11,368 nucleotides of DNA from an uncultured Eubacteriales bacterium (GTDB lineage: Bacteria > Bacillota > Clostridia > Oscillospirales > Oscillospiraceae). How positions within the stretch are numbered: position 1 is the first letter of the stretch; each line of letters opens with the position of its first letter. Below are positions 6,280-11,368 of this stretch, in pieces. The DNA lies in NCBI GenBank assembly GCA_900545495.1, contig UQZJ01000029.1, positions 1 to 11,368 of the forward strand, read 5' to 3'. The notes beneath the pieces were generated by a model. That model worked only from the letters and a program-made list of their open reading frames with translations. It did not search any database and was not told where the DNA came from. Made by a program: the position numbers and the translations under genes.

Positions 6280-7364
6280 TGGTACGTCTTCTGCACGCCG
6301 GGGACTTCCATCTGGACAGTGCCTTCGGCGCCCTGACGCCGGAGCAGGCTCGCCAGCGCCGTGCCGAGAGCCGGGAGAGCGTACAGCGTCTGGTGGACTG
6401 GGCCAACGACCACGACATACAGCTGATGCTGCTGGCAGGCGACCTCTTTGACGGCGCCGCCATCGGCGGCGATACCGCCCGCCTGCTGGCGGAGGCGCTG
6501 GGCAGCTTTCGGGGACAGGTGGTCATCGCCCCCGGCAACCACGATCCCTACACCGCCCGCAGTGCCTACGCCCGTACGCTGTGGCCTGACAATGTGCATA
6601 TCTTTACAGAGGATCGGATGCAGACCATCCTGTTCCCCCAGTACGGCTGCGCCGTCCACGGCGCCGCCTTTACCGCGCCGGAGGAGACGGAGGATCGGGT
6701 GCTGTCCGGCTTCACCGCCCCCGACGACGGACTGGTGCATATCGGCCTAATCCACGGGGAGCTGACCGGCTCGGAGAGCCGCTACCGCCCGCTGACCACC
6801 GCTGCAGTGGCCGCATCCGGCCTGCACTATCTGGCGCTGGGTCATGTCCACGGCTGCTCCGGCGTTCTCCGCGCCGGTACCGTGTCATACGGCTACTGCG
6901 GCTGTCTGGAGGGCAGGGGCTTTGACGAGCTGGGGGACAAGGGCTTTCTCGCCGGCGAGGTGTCGCCGGAGGGGGCAGCGCTGCAATTCATCCCCTTTGC
7001 CCGCCGCCGCTACCGCATCATGGAGGTGGACGTGACGGAGGGCGACCCGGCGGAGACGGCCTTGGCCGCCATCCCGCAGGGGTGGGGCGAGGACGTGTGC
7101 CGCATCGTCCTCACCGGCAGCCCCGCCGCGCCGGTGCGTCTGGAGCGGATCGAGACCGCGCTGGCCGGGCGCTTTTACGCCCTGCAGGTGCGGGATAAGA
7201 CCACGGCCCGGCAGGAGCTGTGGGAAAGGTGCGGCGAGGACACCCTGCGGGGCTTGTTCCTCCGAAATTTGCGGGACAGGTGCGGCGATGATCCCCAGTC
7301 CCGCCGTCTGATGGAGCAGGCGGCTGCCTTCGGGCTGGCCGCCATCGACGACCGGGAGGTATAG
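6279..7364 (+). CDS. SbcD/YhaO-type DNA repair metallophosphoesterase
   Basis: 361 residues from the ATG that overlaps the upstream stop codon; GAGGAGG at 6268-6274 is its ribosome binding site. All five phosphoesterase motifs are present in order: GDFHLD (D9, H11), AGDLFDG (D55), PGNHD (N87-H88-D89), IHGE (H159) and LGHVHG (H189, H191). This is the Mn-dependent nuclease half of the SbcCD/Mre11-Rad50 type, closest in style to B. subtilis YhaO. A ~150-residue C-terminal region after the catalytic domain fits a capping or partner-binding part. Such proteins usually sit beside a large SbcC- or YhaN-like ATPase gene, but the following gene is an asparaginase and no ATPase lies in this window. SbcD versus YhaO is not decided. 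Confidence 0.9.
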   Translation: MVRLLHAGDFHLDSAFGALTPEQARQRRAESRESVQRLVDWANDHDIQLMLLAGDLFDGAAIGGDTARLLAEALGSFRGQVVIAPGNHDPYTARSAYARTLWPDNVHIFTEDRMQTILFPQYGCAVHGAAFTAPEETEDRVLSGFTAPDDGLVHIGLIHGELTGSESRYRPLTTAAVAASGLHYLALGHVHGCSGVLRAGTVSYGYCGCLEGRGFDELGDKGFLAGEVSPEGAALQFIPFARRRYRIMEVDVTEGDPAETALAAIPQGWGEDVCRIVLTGSPAAPVRLERIETALAGRFYALQVRDKTTARQELWERCGEDTLRGLFLRNLRDRCGDDPQSRRLMEQAAAFGLAAIDDREV

Positions 7365-7367
7365 ACC

Positions 7368-8363
7368 ATGAAAAAGATCCTGATGATCGGCACCGGCGGC
7401 ACCATTGCCTCCGAAAAGACGCCCTCTGGCCTGACACCGGAGCTGACCACGGAGCAGCTGTTGTCCTTTATTCCCGGCATTGCGGCGCTCTGCCATGTGG
7501 ACTGCCTCCAGCTGTACAGTCTGGACAGCACCAACATCCGGCCGGAGCATTGGCTGGGCATCGCCGCCGCCATTCGTGACCGCTACGACGACTACGACGG
7601 CTTTGTCATCGCCCACGGTACCGACACCATGGCCTACACCGCCGCCGCCCTCAGCTATCTGGTGCAGGGCAGCCCCAAGCCCATCGTGCTCACCGGCGCG
7701 CAGAAGCCCATCTGGTTTGACGGCACCGACTCCAAGCGCAACCTGACCGATGCGTTTTTGTATGCCTGCCGGGGCTGCGGCGGCGTCCAGATCGTGTTCA
7801 ACGGTAAGGTGATCCTCGGTACCCGCGCCCGCAAGACCTGCTCCAAGAGCTTCCACGCCTTCTCCAGCGTGAACTACCCCGATCTGGCGGTGGTGCAGGA
7901 CGGCCACCTGCTGCAATATATGCGCTGTGCCTGCTACCCCCGCCCGCTGTTCTATAATGCGCTGGACAGCCGCGTGGGGCTGCTGAAGCTGATCCCCGGT
8001 ACGTCCAGCGAGCTGATCGACTTCATGCTGGACCGGCACGACGGCCTCATCATCGAGTCCTTCGGCGTGGGCGGTCTGCCGGAATACGAGGGAACTGATT
8101 TTTACGACGCGGTGCGCCGCGGCGTGGAGCGGGGCAAGATCGTGGTCATGACCACGCAGGTACCCAACGAGGGCAGCGACCTGACGGTGTACCATGTGGG
8201 CGGCCGCCTGAAAAGCACCCTCCGGCTGCTGGAGGCCTACGATATGACCACGGAGTCGGCGGTGGCCAAGCTCATGTGGATCCTGGGGCAGACGCGGGAC
8301 TTCAACGAGGCGGAGCGTCTGTTCTACCGGCCGGTGGCCCGCGACATCCTGTACGAAAATTGA
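7368..8363 (+). CDS. ansA: L-asparaginase, cytoplasmic type I
   Basis: 331 residues. It hydrolyses L-asparagine to aspartate and ammonia. Both catalytic triads are recognisable: T12 in GTGGTIAS; T85-D86 in HGTDTM; and K156 in the LGTRARKTC stretch, corresponding to the usual lysine. The region GAQKPIWFDGTDSKRNLTDA is the expected family segment. No signal peptide precedes it, and the length matches the cytoplasmic low-affinity enzyme (AnsA, ~338 residues in E. coli), not the secreted one. GGGAGG at 7354-7359 serves the ATG, and only three bases separate it from the upstream stop. It is last in the cluster and followed by a strong hairpin. Activity on glutamine cannot be excluded. Confidence 0.93.
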   Translation: MKKILMIGTGGTIASEKTPSGLTPELTTEQLLSFIPGIAALCHVDCLQLYSLDSTNIRPEHWLGIAAAIRDRYDDYDGFVIAHGTDTMAYTAAALSYLVQGSPKPIVLTGAQKPIWFDGTDSKRNLTDAFLYACRGCGGVQIVFNGKVILGTRARKTCSKSFHAFSSVNYPDLAVVQDGHLLQYMRCACYPRPLFYNALDSRVGLLKLIPGTSSELIDFMLDRHDGLIIESFGVGGLPEYEGTDFYDAVRRGVERGKIVVMTTQVPNEGSDLTVYHVGGRLKSTLRLLEAYDMTTESAVAKLMWILGQTRDFNEAERLFYRPVARDILYEN

Positions 8364-8370
8364 TTTTAAC

Positions 8371-8415
8371 GCAAGAAACGGCGCGCCGCAGGCGTGCCGT
8401 TTCTTGCATACTTTT
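8371..8415 (+). terminator. Rho-independent terminator of the five-gene cluster
   Basis: A 17-base-pair stem (8371-8387 with 8391-8407), perfect except for one G-T wobble, closes on a GCA loop. It starts seven bases after the asparaginase stop and is followed by ATACTTTT (8408-8415). The T tract is short and slightly displaced, but the stem is very stable. Its last bases double as the -35 element of the next promoter. Confidence 0.8.
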
Positions 8416-8435
8416 GCGCCGTTTTTCCCATACTA
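8406..8435 (+). promoter_or_regulatory. Sigma-G-type forespore promoter of the spoVAF-like gene
   Basis: GCATA (8406-8410) and CATACTA (8429-8435), separated by 18 bases, match every position of the B. subtilis forespore sigma-G consensus (GHATR, N18, CATWHTA) as I know it. Transcription would start near 8443. SpoVAF genes are sigma-G controlled in Bacillus, so the promoter and product agree. Sigma-F, which recognises related sites, may contribute. Confidence 0.75.
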
Positions 8436-8464
8436 TCCGAAAATGTGCGGGGAGGACGCAAGGC

Positions 8465-9868
8465 ATGAAACAGAATTTTTCCGCCAGAACGACGGCGTTG
8501 GACGATGCGCTGGGCGTAGGGCGCTGCTTCGACATGACGGCCCGCGACCTGACCATCGGCGGCCGCCGCGCCCGGCTGTGGGTGGTGAACGGCTACGCGC
8601 AGGAGGGCGTTTTGGAGCGTATCATCGCCCAGTGGCTGGCGGCGCCCGACCTGTCTGACATGAAAACGCCGGACGCGTTTCTCCGGCGCTTTGTCACTGC
8701 CTGCGATGCCGCCGTCTGCCTGAAAAAGGAGGCGGCGGTGCTGGGCGTGTTCTCCGGCAAGACGCTGCTGGTGGTGGACGGCTGGGACGGCGGTATTCTG
8801 ATGGACGTGAAGCAGTTTCCCACCCGCTCCATCGAGGAGCCGGACACCAGCCGCGTCCTCCGGGGCAGCCACGACGGCTTCGTGGAGAACCTGATGCAGA
8901 ACGCCGCTCTGCTGCGCCGCCGTATCCGTGACTCCCGCCTGACGCTGGAGCGGGTGCAGCTGGACAACCGCTCCCACACCGATGTGGTGCTGTGCTACAT
9001 GGACGGGGAGGCCGACCCCGATCTGCTGGCGGAGATACGGGAAAAACTGGAAAATATGCAGGTGGGCTCCATCGCCATGAGCCAGGAATCGGTGGCGGAG
9101 GCCCTGTCGCCCCGGCAGTTCTGGAACCCTTTTCCCAAGGTCCGGTATACGGAGCGCCCTGATGTGGCCACGGCCTGCATCATGGAGGGCGACGTGGTGG
9201 TGATGGTGGACAACTCCCCGTCGGCGCTGCTGCTGCCCACCACGCTGCTGCGGTTCACCGAGGAGATCAACGACTACTACTTCCCGCCCCTCATTGGCTC
9301 CTATCTCCAGATCGTCCGCATGGCGGTGCTGCTGCTGACATTGTTTGTCACGCCGGTGTGGTATCTGCTGGTGAAAAACCCCGATACCCTCCACGAGAAC
9401 CTGCATTTCCTGCTGATACAGGACGAATACTACGTTCCGCTTATCCTCCAGCTTTTGCTGGTGGAGCTGATCATCGACGTGCTGAAGCTGGCGTCCCTCA
9501 ACACGCCGGATGTGCTGAGCAACTCCTTCAGCATGATCGGCGCTCTGATCTTGGGAGACTTCGCGGTGCAGGCACGCTGGCTGGTGCCGGAGGTGCTGGT
9601 GTACATGGCCTTCGTGGCCATCGCCAACTACGCCCAGCACAGCTACGAGATGGGCTACGCCACCAAGCTGTGCCGGATGCTGCTGCTCCTGCTCGTCTGG
9701 CTCTTTGACCTGTGGGGACTGCTCGCCGGTGTGGCGGCCATACTGGTGATGATGGCGGTCACCAAGCCGCTGGTGGGCAAGGGATACCTCTACCCGCTCA
9801 TCCCCTTTGACGGCAAAAAATTAAAGCGTCTGCTGCACCGCGTCCCCATCCGTAAGGACAACAGCTAA
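8465..9868 (+). CDS. spoVAF: Spore germination protein of the SpoVAF/GerA family
   Basis: 467 residues, against about 490 in B. subtilis SpoVAF. Residues ~1-275 are hydrophilic, with RGSHDGFVENLMQNAALLRRR (residues ~137-157), YTERPDV and VDNSPSALLLP. The NSPS form and NRSHTDVVLCY favour SpoVAF over germinant-receptor A subunits, which tend to have GTPF. From ~280 the protein is membrane-embedded, with segments near VRMAVLLLTLFVTPVWYLL, VPLILQLLLVELIIDVL, MIGALILGDF, VLVYMAFVAIANY and a final long hydrophobic stretch. Conserved NTPDVLSNS and YLYPLIPFD are present. In Bacillus, SpoVAF sits in the spore inner membrane and aids germination and ion release. It is separate from any spoVA operon here. 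GGGGAGGA at 8449-8456 serves the ATG. Confidence 0.88.
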   Translation: MKQNFSARTTALDDALGVGRCFDMTARDLTIGGRRARLWVVNGYAQEGVLERIIAQWLAAPDLSDMKTPDAFLRRFVTACDAAVCLKKEAAVLGVFSGKTLLVVDGWDGGILMDVKQFPTRSIEEPDTSRVLRGSHDGFVENLMQNAALLRRRIRDSRLTLERVQLDNRSHTDVVLCYMDGEADPDLLAEIREKLENMQVGSIAMSQESVAEALSPRQFWNPFPKVRYTERPDVATACIMEGDVVVMVDNSPSALLLPTTLLRFTEEINDYYFPPLIGSYLQIVRMAVLLLTLFVTPVWYLLVKNPDTLHENLHFLLIQDEYYVPLILQLLLVELIIDVLKLASLNTPDVLSNSFSMIGALILGDFAVQARWLVPEVLVYMAFVAIANYAQHSYEMGYATKLCRMLLLLLVWLFDLWGLLAGVAAILVMMAVTKPLVGKGYLYPLIPFDGKKLKRLLHRVPIRKDNS

Positions 9869-9903
9869 ATGCAAAAGCCATAAAATGCCGGGCTGCTGCT
9901 GGC

Positions 9904-9918
9904 AATTCACCCTGAATT
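9904..9918. repeat. Inverted repeat upstream of the spoIVB promoter
   Basis: AATTCA (9904-9909) and TGAATT (9913-9918) are perfect arms around CCC. The repeat ends seven bases before the candidate spoIVB -35 element, where a transcription factor could bind. No T tract follows, so it is not a standard terminator for the preceding gene. A weaker hairpin at 9886-9904 (TGCCGG with CTGGCA, one wobble) overlaps its edge. Confidence 0.35.
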
Positions 9919-9924
9919 TACACC

Positions 9925-9954
9925 GCATGACTCACCCCGTTCCGGCACAAAGTA
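9925..9954 (+). promoter_or_regulatory. Candidate sigma-F/sigma-G promoter of spoIVB
   Basis: GCATG (9925-9929) fits the forespore -35 consensus. After 18 bases, CAAAGTA (9948-9954) matches 5/7 of the sigma-G -10 element. The same region read as GCACAAAGTA (9945-9954) misses the sigma-F -10 pattern at one defined position. In B. subtilis spoIVB is transcribed in the forespore, so the call fits its role, but the match is weaker than for the upstream gene. The start of transcription would be near 9961. Confidence 0.45.
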
Positions 9955-9990
9955 ACGCTGTCGCCGGCGACAATTCCACAAAGGGGTGAG
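9931..9990 (+). promoter_or_regulatory. spoIVB: Long-range inverted repeat covering the spoIVB ribosome binding site
   Basis: CTCACCCC (9931-9938) is the perfect reverse complement of GGGGTGAG (9983-9990), and two further A-T pairs form beyond one mismatch. The right arm contains the spoIVB ribosome binding site AAGGGGTGA (9981-9989). In RNA that includes the left arm, the site could be sequestered. RNA starting near 9961 would lack the left arm. Confidence 0.5.
9959..9972. repeat. 14-base perfect palindrome at the predicted spoIVB transcription start
   Basis: TGTCGCCGGCGACA is fully self-complementary. It lies at the predicted start of the spoIVB transcript, eight bases before the ribosome binding site. 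It may be a protein-binding site or form a small hairpin with a CCGG loop. Confidence 0.45.
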
Positions 9991-9994
9991 ACGC

Positions 9995-11023
9995 TTGTAT
10001 GAACTGCGTGAAACGCATCGCACAGGCAGCCTCCGCAAAGGCACCGCAAGGCTGCTCGCTCTGGTTTTTTCCCTATCACTGTGTCTCCAGCTGGTCTGGG
10101 CCGCCCCCGGAGAGCGGACAGTGATCCCGCTGGGCAAGGCCGTGGGCATCAAGCTGTTTGCCGACGGCGCGCTGGTGGTGGGACTGTCGGAGGGCGATCC
10201 CTGTCCCGCAAAGGACTGCGGCCTGAAGGAGGGAGACCTGATCCTCTCCATGGGTGACACGAAGATCACCTCTACCGAGCAGGTACGCGCACTGCTACAG
10301 GACAACGGCTGCGAGCCGCTGGTCATGACCGTCCGGCGCAGCAGCCGGACGCTGACCGTCACCGCCGTACCCGTGCAGGGTGTTGACGGCGCGTGGCAGC
10401 TGGGGGCGTGGATCCGCGACAGCATGGCCGGTATCGGCACGCTGACCTACTACGACCCCGCCACCGGCAGCTACGGCGCACTGGGCCACGGCATCACCGA
10501 CGTGGACACCGCCAAGCTGATGCCGCTGGCCTCCGGCTCCATTATGGAGACCACGGTGAAGGCGGTGAAGAAGGGCGTTAAGGGCGACCCCGGCGAGCTG
10601 AAGGGCGACTTCTCCGTCCAGCGTGACGTGGGTACCGTCTCCATCAACAGCGACGGCGGTATCTTCGGCACGGTGGCGGATCCTGATTTCCTCCAGACGG
10701 GTACGCCCGTTCCCGTCGCCACAGCCCGTCAGGTAAAGCCCGGCCCTGCCACCATTCTGGCCACCATCTCCGATGATGATACGGCGGAATACACGGTGGA
10801 GATCGTCCGGGTGTTCCCCGGCAGCCAGTCCACCCGCAACCTGCTGCTCCGCGTGACGGACCAGCGGCTGCTGGATACCACCGGCGGCATCGTGCAGGGC
10901 ATGAGCGGCAGCCCCATCCTCCAGAACGGACGGATCGTGGGCGCTGTGACCCATGTGCTGCTGAACGACCCCGCACAGGGCTACGGTATTCTCATGGAGA
11001 ATATGCTGGCCATGGCGGGATAA
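9995..11023 (+). CDS. spoIVB: SpoIVB, forespore serine peptidase (family S55)
   Basis: 342 residues from the TTG at 9995. SpoIVB is secreted from the forespore into the intermembrane space and cleaves SpoIVFA, which releases SpoIVFB to process pro-sigma-K. An N-terminal membrane/signal segment spans about residues 18-36. A PDZ domain follows (~45-120, with KEGDLILSMGDTKI). The S55 domain shows YGALGHGITDVDT with catalytic H165, and GMSGSPILQNGRIVGAVTHV with catalytic S304. TTG is preferred because AAGGGGTGA ends five bases before it; the in-frame GTG at 9986 lies inside that site. B. subtilis SpoIVB has about 426 residues; I believe shorter clostridial forms are common. It follows the spoVAF-like gene by 126 bases and precedes a small cysteine-rich gene instead of spo0A. 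Confidence 0.94.
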   Translation: MYELRETHRTGSLRKGTARLLALVFSLSLCLQLVWAAPGERTVIPLGKAVGIKLFADGALVVGLSEGDPCPAKDCGLKEGDLILSMGDTKITSTEQVRALLQDNGCEPLVMTVRRSSRTLTVTAVPVQGVDGAWQLGAWIRDSMAGIGTLTYYDPATGSYGALGHGITDVDTAKLMPLASGSIMETTVKAVKKGVKGDPGELKGDFSVQRDVGTVSINSDGGIFGTVADPDFLQTGTPVPVATARQVKPGPATILATISDDDTAEYTVEIVRVFPGSQSTRNLLLRVTDQRLLDTTGGIVQGMSGSPILQNGRIVGAVTHVLLNDPAQGYGILMENMLAMAG

Positions 11024-11038
11024 AGGAGGGACACGCCT

Positions 11039-11290
11039 ATGCAGTCTCTGCTCATCAAGGACACCACCCGCGCACAGCGTGAGGAGATCGTGCGCCGGGC
11101 GCTCAGCGTCTGCGGCGATGGCTGCGACGGCTGTAACGGCTGCGGCAACACCGGCGGCGGCCGTGTGGACAGCATCTATCAGCCGTATATCGACGGGGAA
11201 AAGGAACTGCGCGAGATCAACCGCGAATATGTCGCGCACTACATCTCCGGCCGTGAGGGGCCGACGAAAAGCGAATGTGGGATGTTCTGA
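11039..11290 (+). CDS. Small cysteine-rich protein of unknown function
   Basis: 83 residues that I cannot assign to a family. A perfect AAGGAGG (11023-11029) sits nine bases before the ATG, and the gene starts 15 bases after the spoIVB stop, so it is very likely translated and cotranscribed with spoIVB. The first ~22 residues look helical and basic/acidic (DTTRAQREEIVRRAL). A glycine-rich cluster follows with C25, C29, C32 and C35 (spacing C-x3-C-x2-C-x2-C), then a GNTGGG linker. The C-terminal half is charged and tyrosine-containing (YQPYIDGEKELREINREY), and the end is ECGMF with a fifth cysteine, C80. Four clustered cysteines could bind a metal, or be oxidised or modified. No signal peptide or membrane segment is seen. 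Confidence 0.75.
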   Translation: MQSLLIKDTTRAQREEIVRRALSVCGDGCDGCNGCGNTGGGRVDSIYQPYIDGEKELREINREYVAHYISGREGPTKSECGMF

Positions 11291-11295
11291 CCATC

Positions 11296-11325
11296 AAAAA
11301 AACACGCTCCCCTGACGGGCCGTCA
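11296..11325. repeat. Palindrome and A tract at the right edge
   Basis: TGACGG and CCGTCA surround one G (11313-11325), and seven A residues lie at 11296-11302. Read on the minus strand, this is a hairpin followed ten bases later by T7, so it might loosely mark the end of a convergent gene beyond the window. The rest of 11291-11368 is AT-rich, and I see no gene in it. Confidence 0.2.
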
Positions 11326-11368
11326 AGCTTAAACCAAACATTTCAAGAAACAAATATCTAAGCATTTT

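Noticed and set aside
6885..8195. A 436-codon open frame on the minus strand opposite the nuclease and asparaginase genes
   Set aside because: It spans two well-identified genes on the plus strand, has no sensible ribosome binding site or recognisable domain, and its composition is typical of an antisense artefact.
3737..8363. The five-gene cluster as a phage-defence or other new system
   Set aside because: A metallophosphoesterase, a nuclease-like protein and a deacylase together could suggest it, but each is a standard housekeeping family. Composition matches the surroundings, and there are no mobile-element marks.
8366..9640. A 424-codon open frame on the minus strand opposite the spoVAF-like gene
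   Set aside because: It is again a histidine/glutamine-rich antisense shadow. It would also begin inside the spoVAF-like gene and end in the upstream terminator.
9986..9994. GTG at 9986 as the spoIVB start
   Set aside because: The GTG lies inside AAGGGGTGA, which is itself the best ribosome binding site. The TTG at 9995 has normal spacing from it.

Overview
The window is GC-rich (coding DNA mostly above 60% GC by eye, intergenic gaps AT-richer) and tightly packed with chromosomal genes. It comes from an endospore-forming Firmicute, most likely a clostridial gut lineage of the Oscillospiraceae type. The evidence is RNase Y and YmdB, strong AAGGAGG-type ribosome binding sites, and two sporulation genes: a SpoVAF/GerA-family germination protein and the forespore protease SpoIVB. 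The family-level placement is an inference from protein style and gene content. I see no mobile element, CRISPR array, tRNA or rRNA.

Layout: (1) 1-1048, minus strand: an RlmI/YccW-type 23S rRNA methyltransferase that runs off the left edge. (2) 1049-1148: a divergent promoter region. (3) 1149-1889, plus: a cell-wall amidase of the Amidase_3 type with a C-terminal SH3b domain. It has no signal peptide and lacks the usual first zinc-ligand histidine. (4) 1890-2087: leader with a good sigma-A promoter, then rny (2088-3647) closed by a strong terminator at 3658-3693. (5) 3737-8363: a five-gene same-strand cluster with gaps of 19 bases or less: Amidase_6-type lipoprotein, ymdB-like phosphodiesterase, YbaK-type tRNA deacylase, SbcD/YhaO-type nuclease and L-asparaginase. 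It starts at an extended -10 promoter embedded in the rny terminator and ends at a long hairpin at 8371-8407. (6) 8465-11290: a sporulation block of spoVAF-like gene, spoIVB (TTG start) and an 83-residue cysteine-rich protein.

How it fits together: rny and ymdB, adjacent in Bacillus subtilis (RNA turnover and developmental choice), are kept close here but separated by a lipoprotein gene with its own promoter. The last block looks forespore-specific. The spoVAF-like gene has an excellent sigma-G-type promoter, and spoIVB has a weaker sigma-F/G-like one. An 8-base inverted repeat could hide the spoIVB ribosome binding site in read-through transcripts but not in transcripts from its own promoter. 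The best candidates for something undescribed are that arrangement, the cysteine-rich protein behind spoIVB, and the divergent zinc site of the amidase. Most of the remaining genes are ordinary housekeeping genes.
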